Source of the DNA: an uncultured marine group I thaumarchaeote
GTDB taxonomy: Archaea > Thermoproteota > Nitrososphaeria > Nitrososphaerales > Nitrosopumilaceae
Length of the DNA: 58,895 nucleotides
Reading direction: 5' to 3'
Assembly: GCA_902590655.1 (NCBI GenBank)
Contig: CACIXQ010000003.1
Location: forward strand, 1 to 58,895
A model generated the notes under the pieces. The model did not search any database, was not told where the DNA came from, and saw nothing but the letters and a program-made list of their open reading frames with translations. A program made the translations under genes and the position numbers. Every line of letters starts with the position of its first letter. The first letter of the stretch is position 1. Shown here in pieces: positions 8,776 through 18,173 of the stretch.

Positions 8776-9483
8776 TTACATGTATAATCTGTGAATATGA
8801 AACGCCTCAGCATAATCCAGACCAACTTCATTACCTCTAATCCTAGCCAATGAAATTATGTTTTCGCCACCCCTTTGTCCTTCTCGCATTTGAGTGGAAT
8901 ATGTATTCAAAGCATCTGTTTTTTTATCTAGATCACTTTTTGATATATTGAGATAAAAATTTGGAAGAAATTTTCCAAATTCAGAATAAGCCGACCAAAA
9001 ATAATATTCGGGTGATTCGTATGATAACACTAAGCGTGGCATATGTGTGGTTTTTTGTGGGTGTGGTCTAAGAGCAGAAATGGATACCTTGTATGCGTAC
9101 GTATGATCCTGATGTGTGGAAAAAATTGTTGGTATCGCTACGATTGTAGGTTTAATTTTAGATATTGAGATTTTGCTATTAGATTCTATATGTTCAATCA
9201 ATTCTTGCTGAGGTTTTGTATCTATATGTTGAATTTCGTCATCAAAAAATGCTATATCATAATCATCAATTTTTAATTGTTTAATAATTTCTAATAGTTC
9301 CGATTTCCAATCCTCTTTCGTGATTCTATTACCTTCAATTTTTTTATACCCACCCATCGATAAAACTTGAAGAAAAACCTCACCACCGTTTTTTTTGACC
9401 GTGTTGATTAAACCAAAACAACCTAAAATTTCATCATCTGCATGTGGTGCAATAATCAATAATCTTTCGTTTTCTAGTTTCAT
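8776..9483 (-). CDS. PIG-L/LmbE family N-acetyl sugar deacetylase
   Basis: A 235-residue protein. APHADDE (residues 12-18) is the zinc-binding PHxDDE motif and HQDH (124-127) is the second metal site. Members remove the acetyl group from N-acetylglucosamine on lipids, thiols or polysaccharide precursors. It has no signal peptide, so it acts in the cytoplasm. It is the first gene of a pair with the formyltransferase (29-base gap) and divergent from a glycosyltransferase gene, so the probable substrate is a nucleotide- or lipid-linked GlcNAc-type sugar that is then formylated. Confidence 0.85.
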   Translation of the reverse strand: MKLENERLLIIAPHADDEILGCFGLINTVKKNGGEVFLQVLSMGGYKKIEGNRITKEDWKSELLEIIKQLKIDDYDIAFFDDEIQHIDTKPQQELIEHIESNSKISISKIKPTIVAIPTIFSTHQDHTYAYKVSISALRPHPQKTTHMPRLVLSYESPEYYFWSAYSEFGKFLPNFYLNISKSDLDKKTDALNTYSTQMREGQRGGENIISLARIRGNEVGLDYAEAFHIHRLYM

Positions 9484-9578
9484 CCCAGTTATGAATTTCG
9501 TGATTTGAAATAATAAAAGTATATTGTATGATAGAATAGTAACTTAAGGCTTAAAACACTGGAAAAATTTTGAAAAAT

Positions 9579-10760
9579 ATGGCATTAAAGGTACTTGCAA
9601 TAGGTGATCTTTCAAACAACATTACTATGTTTAAGAAATTTACAAAATCTGATATTCAATTAATTAATTTTCCATGGGATGGTCCAAGCAAAGTTATTGA
9701 TGTGAAGAATGATGTTGAATTTTTTAAATCTCTAAAAATAAAAGATATTTTAAAACGAATTAATGAAATTAAAAATGAGTTTGACATTTGTATAGCTATG
9801 TCTTCAACCGGTTTGTTAGTGTCATACTTAGCAGATTTAAACTACATTGCATATTTTTGCGGTCATGATATTAGATCACCGCCATTCATTAAAAATATGC
9901 ACGATCCTTTATCAACAGATAAGCCAATTTATGATTTTAATAGTTTAGAAAGAAGATACTACAAAAAGGCATATGATAATGCTGTTGCTGCAGTTGTCAC
10001 TGACGATGAATTATTAGAACACTTAAAAAAATATAGAAAAGATCCTACTAGAATAACTGGATATATTGTTGATACAACTATTTTTAATGAGAACATAAAA
10101 CCAGTTGAGCGAAAGAAAACAAAATTTACTTTTATAAGCCCAGCTAGAATGGGACTACAAAAAGGAACTGAAAAAATTTGGGAAGCATTACGTTTGTGTA
10201 AATCTGATTTTGAAGTAATCCAAATTAAATGGTATGATAAGAGAAATTTAGAAGAAGAAGAAATTGCTCAAGAATGGATAAACAATCCTCCTAAACAAGT
10301 TACTTTCACTCCTATCATGACAAGAGAGGAATTGGGTCAGTATATGGTTTTTGCAGATGCAGTGTTAGGACAAGTAAGTGGAATTCAAGCAGATATTGAG
10401 CGATCAGGTGCATTATGTAAAAAAGCTGTAGTTCATTATGCAGATCCCAAGCGTATGTACATTATCAATGGTAAAAAAGTACCTTCACCATTTCTACCAC
10501 ATTCAAATGATCCAAAGGTTATTGCTGAAACTATTGACCGTATAGTCACAGACAAAGAATTTCGTGAAAAATTGGCTAATGAAGAATATGAATTTGTGAT
10601 GTCACTTTCAGAACCAAATATGATTGCTAGGCAATGGGATGAGTTATTTGAAAAAATGAATAAAAAATATAAAAAATCCTCTAAAAATTCTTCCAAAACA
10701 AAAATTAGATTAAGAGTGTTAGGATATCTGATTGGAAATGCACTACGTAGAAAAATATGA
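9579..10760 (+). CDS. GT4-type (GT-B fold) glycosyltransferase
   Basis: A protein of about 393 residues with GT-B organisation. The N-terminal half has a possible acceptor-side segment (AMSSTGLL), and the C-terminal Rossmann half begins SPARMGLQKGTEKIWEAL, the usual donor-domain entry of GT4 proteins. The classical E-x7-E motif is blurred (IQADIERSGALCKKAVVHY), so donor use may differ. I choose the ATG at 9579; a TTG three codons earlier (9570) is possible. It is divergent from the deacetylase and followed 58 bases later by a second GT. The C-terminus is very basic, which may aid membrane association. Confidence 0.8.
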   Translation: MALKVLAIGDLSNNITMFKKFTKSDIQLINFPWDGPSKVIDVKNDVEFFKSLKIKDILKRINEIKNEFDICIAMSSTGLLVSYLADLNYIAYFCGHDIRSPPFIKNMHDPLSTDKPIYDFNSLERRYYKKAYDNAVAAVVTDDELLEHLKKYRKDPTRITGYIVDTTIFNENIKPVERKKTKFTFISPARMGLQKGTEKIWEALRLCKSDFEVIQIKWYDKRNLEEEEIAQEWINNPPKQVTFTPIMTREELGQYMVFADAVLGQVSGIQADIERSGALCKKAVVHYADPKRMYIINGKKVPSPFLPHSNDPKVIAETIDRIVTDKEFREKLANEEYEFVMSLSEPNMIARQWDELFEKMNKKYKKSSKNSSKTKIRLRVLGYLIGNALRRKI

Positions 10761-10818
10761 ATTTTATAGTGAAAAGTGGTAAGTAAGATAGATAAACAAA
10801 TTTTTTGAGATAAATACA

Positions 10819-11877
10819 TTGAAATTACTAATAGGCTGTTCGCCAGACAAATTTTTTCATTTAAAAGAATTTGGGGAGAACCTCAAGAAAAAAGGTGTAG
10901 AATGTAAACTAGTGATAGACACATCTGTGTATACAGGATTCCCAAGTAAAGAAATTACAAAATGGTTTGAAACAAAAGGAAAATTTAATGATTTAATTAA
11001 AGAATTTCAGCCTGATGCTGTGTTTGTAGATAGACAAACAAACTTCGGATTAGCTGCAAGTAAATTAAAAATTCCACTTTTTGTCCATTTAAGAGGAGAT
11101 GTTTGGTCAGAAGCAGTGATGGCAAAACAAACATTGCATACATCTACATCTAAACGTTCAGTGATTTGGCTTAAACAAAGAATTGCAAAAAAATGCTTTG
11201 AGAATTCCACTTCAATTTTACCAATATGTAAATATCTTGAGAATAAAGTTAAGGAACGTTTTCCCGAAAATAAAACTGATATTCTTTATCAAGGAATTGA
11301 TCCAGCTAATTGGTATTATCAAGATGGCCTAAATCTAAAACATCCATGTGTAGGCTTGGTACAAAATGCAAATATTTTTGGAAAAGCAAAAGAACTTGAG
11401 ATTCTTCCAAAAGTTCTAGAAGTATTTCCAAAAGTAATGTTCTATTGGGTAGGCGATGGGCCATACAAAGAAACCATTTTGGCAAAGCTAGAGAAGTATG
11501 AAAATTTTAAATGGTTAGGAAAATTAGATTATCCTGAAAAAGTTCGACAATTTCTTTCTGCAATTGATATTTACGCATTGCTCACAGGTATTGATATGTC
11601 ACCATTAACACTTCAGGAAGCTCAATTAATGAAAAAACCTGTGATTGCAACAAATGTTGGTGGAATACCAGAACTTGTAAAAAACAATGTAACTGGTTTT
11701 CTAATAGAAAAAGGAAATCATTTAGAACTTATTGATAAAATTTCTATTTTAATTGATAATAAAACAAAGCGAGATAAGATGGGAGAGGAAGGAAGAAAAT
11801 TTGTCAATGATAATTTCAGTTGGGAGGTTATTACTGAAAAGTTTCTGAGAATAATGAACAAGTATATGAAAAATTAA
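10819..11877 (+). CDS. GT4 glycosyltransferase, paralogue of the gene at 17057-18112
   Basis: A 352-residue GT-B protein starting at TTG. The TTG is supported by alignment with the paralogue at 17057-18112, which also starts TTG and shares MxLLIG at the N-terminus, FHLKEF, ECKLVIDT versus ESKLVIDT, FVDRQ, LKHPCVGL, FYWVGDGP and the long AQLMKKPVIATNVGG donor loop. It follows another GT gene on the same strand. Motifs LTLQEAQ and NVGGIPELV fit GT4 donor binding. It probably adds one sugar to the lipid-linked glycan. Its 3' end is 7 bases from the convergent dehydrogenase. Confidence 0.85.
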   Translation: MKLLIGCSPDKFFHLKEFGENLKKKGVECKLVIDTSVYTGFPSKEITKWFETKGKFNDLIKEFQPDAVFVDRQTNFGLAASKLKIPLFVHLRGDVWSEAVMAKQTLHTSTSKRSVIWLKQRIAKKCFENSTSILPICKYLENKVKERFPENKTDILYQGIDPANWYYQDGLNLKHPCVGLVQNANIFGKAKELEILPKVLEVFPKVMFYWVGDGPYKETILAKLEKYENFKWLGKLDYPEKVRQFLSAIDIYALLTGIDMSPLTLQEAQLMKKPVIATNVGGIPELVKNNVTGFLIEKGNHLELIDKISILIDNKTKRDKMGEEGRKFVNDNFSWEVITEKFLRIMNKYMKN

Positions 11878-11884
11878 TTAAAAT

Positions 11885-13258
11885 TTATCGTTGCCCAATT
11901 CCTCTGAAAATTAATCCTGCTTTTTTTGCTTTTTCAGGCATAATAGTTCCCTGGCAATCAATAATCACAGGGTTTTTCATTAACCTGATTAAGGTAGAAA
12001 GGTCTAGATTACAGAAATCATCATGTGCAGTAACTAGTATAACCGCATCTGCACCAGAAATTGCCTCATCAAAATTACTTTCTGTTTTATGTGAAAAAAC
12101 TGTGGTTGATTTAAAATAAGGATCAAAAATTTTTATTTTTACTTCACTTTTTTGAAGAATGTCTATAATTTCTTTAGAAGGTGCTATCTGTACATCACTA
12201 ACATTAGGTTTGTATGAAACACCAAGTAAAGTTACTGTTGCACCACTAAGATTTACATTTATTTCATTTAATGCATCTCTTAATAATTTTACAACGTGTT
12301 CTGACATGTATTCATTTGTATTCCGTGCAGCTCGTATTATATTAAGAAAATCTCCACCAATTTTTTTTTCTGCATTAAGAAGTTGGTATGAATTTACGGG
12401 TAAACAAGGACCACCAACACCAGAGCTAGGAAAATGTGGTTGGAAGTTGTATTTTCTTTTTGCAGCTTCAATCACAGTATATGTGTCAATGTCTAATTTT
12501 TCAAATAACATGGCTAATTCGTTAATAAATGCGATGTTTATGTAACGAAAAACATTCGTAGTAAGCTTTACAGCATTTGCTGTTTTACAGTTTGGCATAG
12601 GAATTAATTCAACATTAAAAACATGAGTGTACAGTTTAGAAACAACAGTTGAAATTTTTTCATCAATTGAAGCAACTAATCTAGGTAATTTTTTAAAGTC
12701 ATTCATTATTTCTCCCGGATTTGCAGTCTCAGGACAGACAGCTAAATGAAAATCAACTCCAGACTTTAGATTTTTTTCTTGCCCTTCAATTGTATCAAGA
12801 AATTCATTTTCAATAAATCCAGGTTCTACTGTGCTTTCAACAATTACAAGCTGACCGTCAGATAATAATCCATTAAGACTTTTTCCAACTGATAATAACG
12901 CACTATAATCAGGTATGTTTTGATTATCCATCGGTGTTGGTAATGATAATAATATAACATCACAATCGGGAACTGCTTTTGTGATGTCAGTTGTAACAGA
13001 GAATTTTTTTTGACTGATCACATCTTCAAAAACCTTATCAAATTCCGGTTCATCTTTCAGTGGATACTCACCAGAATTTATCGTATCAATTAGTTCTACA
13101 TTGATATCCACTCCAATTGTTTGTAAGCCAGATTGTGCAAATGACAATGCAGTTGGAAGCCCAATACGGCCAATTCCAACAACACAGATCCTTAATGATC
13201 CATTTTTGATGCACTCATTTAGGTGCTCAAGGTTAAGTGGTGAGATATTTTTATTCAA
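11885..13258 (-). CDS. UDP-N-acetyl-D-mannosamine/glucosamine 6-dehydrogenase-type enzyme
   Basis: A full-length, 457-residue nucleotide-sugar dehydrogenase. The Rossmann motif VVGIGRIGLP lies at 26-35, STVEPGF at 142-148, the catalytic Cys motif GVGGPCLP places C285, and the C-terminal domain opens with TLLGVSYKPNVSD. The GGPCLP and NVSDVQIAPS segments suit the WecC/UDP-ManNAc branch rather than UDP-glucose dehydrogenase. It would oxidise the C6 hydroxyl to a carboxylate, giving a uronic acid. A short N-terminal extension of about 22 residues precedes the fold. It is transcribed alone, against the preceding GT gene. Confidence 0.88.
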   Translation of the reverse strand: MNKNISPLNLEHLNECIKNGSLRICVVGIGRIGLPTALSFAQSGLQTIGVDINVELIDTINSGEYPLKDEPEFDKVFEDVISQKKFSVTTDITKAVPDCDVILLSLPTPMDNQNIPDYSALLSVGKSLNGLLSDGQLVIVESTVEPGFIENEFLDTIEGQEKNLKSGVDFHLAVCPETANPGEIMNDFKKLPRLVASIDEKISTVVSKLYTHVFNVELIPMPNCKTANAVKLTTNVFRYINIAFINELAMLFEKLDIDTYTVIEAAKRKYNFQPHFPSSGVGGPCLPVNSYQLLNAEKKIGGDFLNIIRAARNTNEYMSEHVVKLLRDALNEINVNLSGATVTLLGVSYKPNVSDVQIAPSKEIIDILQKSEVKIKIFDPYFKSTTVFSHKTESNFDEAISGADAVILVTAHDDFCNLDLSTLIRLMKNPVIIDCQGTIMPEKAKKAGLIFRGIGQR

Positions 13259-13386
13259 TACTTTACAACTTGCGCATATTGCTATTTTTTTAGTTTTGGA
13301 TTCAATATTTATTCTGCCTAATACTTAAAGACCGAATCTAGTAAAAAAGTACATTATGCTCGTTTTATTCATAATCGCAATTCAGG

Positions 13387-14580
13387 ATGGAAAAAATGAG
13401 AGCTAGGTTCAAGTTTCTAATCGCAGTTTTAATAATTTCAATTTCAATTAATGCATTCATTGGTTACTATTACAGTGATAAATATACACCAACTCAGCTT
13501 TTTGATAAATTTATAGGCTCACAGACAACTAATTTTGAACCAATTCAAATACCAGAAATATATGAAAACCAGGTTTTGTTGCTAAGTTTCGAAAAAAATG
13601 TTTCCTCAAAGCATGACTTCATACCATGGAAAACAGAATTAATTAAAAAATTCCAAAATATTTTTGAAATTCCAAACTATGATGATATAATTTTAATGCC
13701 AGTAGAAAAAATTTCAGGAGATGAACAGAATGAATATTTGTTAAACAAATATTCAACTAGTGCTCAGGATAATGATAAAATAATTTTTTATGAACTTAAA
13801 CCAAAAAATGATACAAAATTAACATTTTGTGAGGGTAAGCCATGTTATTCAACAGTATTGATAATACCTGGTAGTGGTAATCAAGGAGCATTAGATGTAA
13901 TAAATCAACCAAGCCAATACTCACCATATTATTACCATCAAGGAATAGCTGAGAAATTAGTAAAATTAGGTTATGTAGTTTTTGTAATCGAAAACAGAGG
14001 TTGGGGAGAAAGAGTATTAGATATTAAAATGAATTGTGAACAACCAGATGTTTATTGTTCAGGCAATAAATTACATAAACATTTGTTAAATCTAGGATAC
14101 AATCAACACTCTTTACAGATTATAGATACGATGCAATTGCTCAAACATATACATAATTTAGATTATGTTAATAATGAAAAAATTACAATTGCAGGTCTAT
14201 CGTTGGGTGGACCTGTATCAATAGCAGTTTCAAATATTTCACCTAATGTCGCTAGTACGGTTGCTGCTAGTGGAATTATTAGCCAGTATAAAACAGGCGG
14301 AAGTGGCATAACACCAGGAATGCTTGAATATTTTGATCAGCCCGACCTTGCTGCAGCCCTTTCACCAAAACCATTGTATCTATCATGGGGATTAAATGAA
14401 AACGTTGAATTTGGTTATGAGGCAAACAATCAATATTCAGCTAAACTCATTAGCAATTCATACAAATTGTTTGATTCTGAAGAAAAATTAACTATTATAA
14501 TTCATGATGAACAAATTAATCATGGTCATACTTTTGAAATTACTTCTTTAATAGACTTCATAGATAATACAATTGGATAA
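13387..14580 (+). CDS. Membrane-anchored or secreted alpha/beta hydrolase
   Basis: A 397-residue protein. The N-terminus (basic residues then a helix at about 9-27) is a signal anchor, so the catalytic part is probably outside the membrane. The hydrolase core starts near 155 with the oxyanion segment VLIIPGSGNQGA; the nucleophile elbow is GLSLGG and the catalytic His is in INHGHTF near the end. The family resembles acetyl-xylan-esterase or dienelactone hydrolases and has an extra domain of about 130 residues before the core. Among glycan genes it could remove or transfer acyl groups on exported sugar; this is inference. ATG at 13387 is used; a second ATG lies three codons on. Confidence 0.75.
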   Translation: MEKMRARFKFLIAVLIISISINAFIGYYYSDKYTPTQLFDKFIGSQTTNFEPIQIPEIYENQVLLLSFEKNVSSKHDFIPWKTELIKKFQNIFEIPNYDDIILMPVEKISGDEQNEYLLNKYSTSAQDNDKIIFYELKPKNDTKLTFCEGKPCYSTVLIIPGSGNQGALDVINQPSQYSPYYYHQGIAEKLVKLGYVVFVIENRGWGERVLDIKMNCEQPDVYCSGNKLHKHLLNLGYNQHSLQIIDTMQLLKHIHNLDYVNNEKITIAGLSLGGPVSIAVSNISPNVASTVAASGIISQYKTGGSGITPGMLEYFDQPDLAAALSPKPLYLSWGLNENVEFGYEANNQYSAKLISNSYKLFDSEEKLTIIIHDEQINHGHTFEITSLIDFIDNTIG

Positions 14581-14631
14581 GAAAACTAATAAAATTAGTA
14601 GAACAAATTACAAAACATCAAAAGTTAAAAA

Positions 14632-15855
14632 TTAATCCAGTTTAGTATTTGCATTCATTTCTTTTGTTATGAATATTCGATGCCAGATTTCAAAAGCTAA
14701 TAATCCATAAAATTTGTTAATATATCTAATATCTAAATCACTTCTATCAATATATTTTTCAATCCAATCAGCATTAATCCAATTTTCATTCACGATTCTT
14801 GAATTGTTTAGATATTCTGAACAAATTTGGTGTCCATGCGCTTCCCATAATTTAATTGAATCTACGTTAAAACCTAATTTCTCATTAGTAATGATTGAGT
14901 TGATATCAAACTTTGACAATAATTTCCTTAGGACTAATTTACCTACATTATTAGATTCATCGTATTTTTGTTCTTTCGATATTTTTAGTGCATTTGATAT
15001 TAATTCATTTGATAAAAGCGGTGATAGTGATTTCATCTGGAAATTTTCTAAAATTCTTGAATTTACTGGAGTAAAATTATACAATAATTTACCATTATAA
15101 TCTGCTAGAAAAACTTGTTCAAGTGATGATAATGGGTTATCAAAATAAGGAAGTAATATTTCATGAATGTTATCCCATGAAAATTTTGCGTTAGTACTAA
15201 AAAGTGATTCCTGATCTGGAACTCTATCCCTTTCATGGCAAAGTAGGTAAGCTTTAACTTTTTCTAATGGAGTTGAGTTGGAATTAACCAAAGATAAAAA
15301 TTTTTGATATCTGAAAGTGTATCCCCCAAATAATTCATCACCGCCATCACCCGAAGCAAGAATTTTAGAAAGTGTTTTAGCTTTATTTACTACGTAAAAC
15401 CAATGCAAATCCCAAAATGGTAATTTGACTATACTAATTGCTTCCGGGAGATTTTGGAAATAATTTTCTACATGTAATACAAGATGGTTTGCTTCAAATT
15501 TATCGGCAATTTCAGAAGCCCTTTTTGTTTCGTCAATACTATCTGCAAATTTTATTGAAATTGCATTTATTTCAATATCAGGAAACATCTTTCTAATCAT
15601 TGCAAGTACAAGTGCTGAATCAACCCCACCACTTAGTGCAATACTAATTTTTTTTGTCTGATGAGTTTCTATAGTATGATTGATATTTTTTTCAATTAAT
15701 TTTTCAAAAAAATCAACTGTTTGAAAACTTTGTGGAGAAATATCCTGCCAAGTTTTTTTAGGAAAAATTGGAGTTACTGAAGGATCATACCTAAGAGTAA
15801 GAATATTTGTAATTGAATAAGGTTCTACCTTTGATATTCCTTGTTCAAAACTCAA
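14632..15855 (-). CDS. AsnB-like amide synthetase without glutaminase domain
   Basis: A 407-residue protein with the ATP-pyrophosphatase half of class B asparagine synthetase: P-loop SGGVDS at 75-80, then an SGDGGDELFGGY motif typical of AsnB. The N-terminal class II glutamine amidotransferase domain (with Cys2) is absent; only its final linker (GISKVEPY) remains, and nothing upstream encodes it. The start is TTG. In bacterial glycan clusters AsnB relatives amidate uronic-acid carboxylates. Placed between a uronic-acid-forming dehydrogenase and GT genes, the same job is plausible here, using free ammonia or a partner glutaminase. Asparagine synthesis itself is the alternative. Confidence 0.78.
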   Translation of the reverse strand: MSFEQGISKVEPYSITNILTLRYDPSVTPIFPKKTWQDISPQSFQTVDFFEKLIEKNINHTIETHQTKKISIALSGGVDSALVLAMIRKMFPDIEINAISIKFADSIDETKRASEIADKFEANHLVLHVENYFQNLPEAISIVKLPFWDLHWFYVVNKAKTLSKILASGDGGDELFGGYTFRYQKFLSLVNSNSTPLEKVKAYLLCHERDRVPDQESLFSTNAKFSWDNIHEILLPYFDNPLSSLEQVFLADYNGKLLYNFTPVNSRILENFQMKSLSPLLSNELISNALKISKEQKYDESNNVGKLVLRKLLSKFDINSIITNEKLGFNVDSIKLWEAHGHQICSEYLNNSRIVNENWINADWIEKYIDRSDLDIRYINKFYGLLAFEIWHRIFITKEMNANTKLD

Positions 15856-16001
15856 TGTGATTTTTACATATTCTTTCTTAATTACTCTTTGGAAGAATTA
15901 GTCGTCAAGATGTTAAAACACATAGAAAACAAATAAATTTTTTAGTAAAGATTGATTAATCCATCCAATAGCTTTTATGCAATCAATTTAATTTTTTTAC
16001 A

Positions 16002-17021
16002 ATGAAAATATTATTAATTTCCCCAACAGAGAAGGGTATTGGTGGTGTTGCGCAACATGTTCAAGGTTTCTCTCAATTCTTAACTAACAAAAATCACAAA
16101 GTTAGCATTATATCCTCTGAAAACACCTTCACTATTCCAATAAAAGGACTTAAGAATCCCAGCTTTATGTTATCATCATTTTTGAAATCTAGATCAGTGA
16201 AGGGAAATGACATTGTTCATGCTCATAACATACCTTCTGCACTTGCCATGAAAAAAGCCGAAGGTAAGAAAGTTTTATCACTTCATGGTATTTATTCACA
16301 ACAAATTACTGAGCTTCATGGAAAAACCTATTCTACTGTTTCAAAAAATTATGAAGAGAAGGCATTAAACTGGGCTGATTCAATAACCGCTGTATCAAAA
16401 GAAACATGTGAATATTATTCTAAATTTGGTTTCAATGTTAGGCATATTCCAAATGCTGTAGATCTAAATAATTTCCCAAAAAATCCTATGAAAAAATTTG
16501 AAAATCAGATTATTTATGCAGGACGCTTATCAAAGGAGAAAGGAATAGACACATTGTTAGATGTAGCTGAACGTCTACCACCAAAATACAACCTTCTTAT
16601 TGTAGGAATAGGGCCTAGTGAAGAAAAAATTCGTCATGTAGTTAATTCAAAAACAAACATACATTATTTAGGATATCAATCTAAAGAAGACACAATTTCA
16701 TTAATACGTGGATCAGATTTACTTGTACAACCCTCGATTATGGAAGGAATAAGTTCTACATTACTTGAGGCGATGGGCTGTGGAACTTGTATTATAGCGA
16801 GTAATGTAGGCGGTAACGCAGAAATTTTAGACAATGATAAAACTGGAATTCTTATTGAACCAAATAACGCAGAAAAACTCTTAGACAAAATCTCTGATTT
16901 ACTAACAAAAAAAGAAAAAAGACTTGCAATGGCTGCGGAAGGGCTTAAAACTGTTACAAAGTATGATTGGAAACAAGTTGGAAAACTTTACCTTGATACT
17001 TATGAATCTCTTCTACATTAA
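16002..17021 (+). CDS. GT4 family glycosyltransferase
   Basis: A 339-residue GT-B enzyme with classical features. The N-terminal domain begins ILLISPTEKGIGGVAQHV, the donor domain begins IYAGRLSKEKGIDTLLDVAERL, and the E-x7-E motif is clear (EGISSTLLEAMGCG) with NVGGNAEIL after it. This pattern is that of retaining NDP-sugar transferases such as PimA- or MshA-type proteins. It is expressed alone from a 146-base upstream gap with a TTTTATGC box about 30 bases before the ATG, and is convergent with the next GT. It probably extends the lipid-linked glycan in the cytoplasm. Confidence 0.88.
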   Translation: MKILLISPTEKGIGGVAQHVQGFSQFLTNKNHKVSIISSENTFTIPIKGLKNPSFMLSSFLKSRSVKGNDIVHAHNIPSALAMKKAEGKKVLSLHGIYSQQITELHGKTYSTVSKNYEEKALNWADSITAVSKETCEYYSKFGFNVRHIPNAVDLNNFPKNPMKKFENQIIYAGRLSKEKGIDTLLDVAERLPPKYNLLIVGIGPSEEKIRHVVNSKTNIHYLGYQSKEDTISLIRGSDLLVQPSIMEGISSTLLEAMGCGTCIIASNVGGNAEILDNDKTGILIEPNNAEKLLDKISDLLTKKEKRLAMAAEGLKTVTKYDWKQVGKLYLDTYESLLH

Positions 17022-17056
17022 TGAATGCTAAACAAAATTTTTCATAACCGTTTAAT

Positions 17057-18112
17057 TTATTTCAAGTATGATTCTGCAATTTTAATAAAATTTTTTGTTA
17101 TTAGTTCCCAATTAAATGTCTCTTCAATAAACTTACGACCTTCATTTCCCATTTTTTTTGCTAAGTCTTTATCTTCAAGTAATAATCTAAGTTTTTCAAT
17201 TAATTCTTCATGATCACCTTTTTCTACTAAAAATCCTGTTTTTCCATCTACCATCATTTCAGGATCTCCTCCTACATTGGTTGCAATAACGGGTTTTTTC
17301 ATTAACTGTGCTTCTTTTAGGGTTAATGGAGCTAAATCCATTCCTGTTACCAAAGCATAAACATCAATCTCACTGAGATATTCTCTTACTTTATCTGGAT
17401 ATTGTAATCTTCCTAACCAATGAAAATTATCATGCTTATTTAATTTAGGAAGTACACGTTCTAGGAGAGGACCATCACCTACCCAGTAAAAATGAACATC
17501 AGGCATTCTTTCTAAGACTTTATTTAAAATTAGCATCTCAGAAGTTTTTCCCCACCAATTTGACTGCTGTAGTAAACCAACACATGGATGTTTTAGCTTC
17601 ATTCCTTTTACTTCATACCATTTGGATGCATCTATTCCTTCAAAAAAAACACCAGTTGGTTTACCAGGAACATATTGATTTGTAACTTTTTCAAGAAATC
17701 TACAAATTGGTAAAATTGCAGTTGCGCCGTTGAAAATTTCTTGGCTCATCCTATCCCATTGCCATAATGCAAGTCGTTTATGTAATGCCTTGTACATTGT
17801 CCTTTTATTCCAATAAAGTTCTGACCAATAGTGCCCTCGTAGAAGAGCAAAGAGAGGAATGCCTGCTTTTAATGAATCAATTCCAAAGTGTCGTTGCCTG
17901 TCAACAAAAATTGCATTAGGTTTGAATTCGTCTATTAATTTATTAAATTTTTTTCTAGTTTGGAACCAATTTCCCACTTTTCTACTTGGAAAACCATCAG
18001 AATAATCAGTATCAATAACTAATTTGGATTCAACTCCTAATCTATTTAGTGTGTCAGAAAATTCTTTTAGATGAAAAGTAAATGTGGTTGAACCGCCTAT
18101 TAATAATCTCAA
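17057..18112 (-). CDS. GT4 glycosyltransferase, paralogue of the gene at 10819-11877
   Basis: A 351-residue GT-B protein starting at TTG, closely similar along its whole length to the GT at 10819-11877 (same N-terminal pattern, WVGDGP, DKVREYLSEIDVYAL, AQLMKKPVIATNVGG). It lies 61 bases after the epimerase gene in a dehydrogenase-epimerase-GT series, so it may use UDP-glucuronate or the epimerised form as donor. The two copies are in opposite orientation and about 6 kb apart, so this is an old duplication with divergence and not a recent tandem one. Confidence 0.85.
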   Translation of the reverse strand: MRLLIGGSTTFTFHLKEFSDTLNRLGVESKLVIDTDYSDGFPSRKVGNWFQTRKKFNKLIDEFKPNAIFVDRQRHFGIDSLKAGIPLFALLRGHYWSELYWNKRTMYKALHKRLALWQWDRMSQEIFNGATAILPICRFLEKVTNQYVPGKPTGVFFEGIDASKWYEVKGMKLKHPCVGLLQQSNWWGKTSEMLILNKVLERMPDVHFYWVGDGPLLERVLPKLNKHDNFHWLGRLQYPDKVREYLSEIDVYALVTGMDLAPLTLKEAQLMKKPVIATNVGGDPEMMVDGKTGFLVEKGDHEELIEKLRLLLEDKDLAKKMGNEGRKFIEETFNWELITKNFIKIAESYLK

Positions 18113-18173
18113 ATTTTTCCCTTTGCGATATTATACTCGTACCAATCTATAAGAGATAATCGATTAAAATGTA

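Noticed and set aside
15856-16001. Lost glutaminase domain upstream of the AsnB-like gene
   Set aside because: The 146 bases in all frames show no trace of the Cys2-containing domain, so a recent truncation is not supported.
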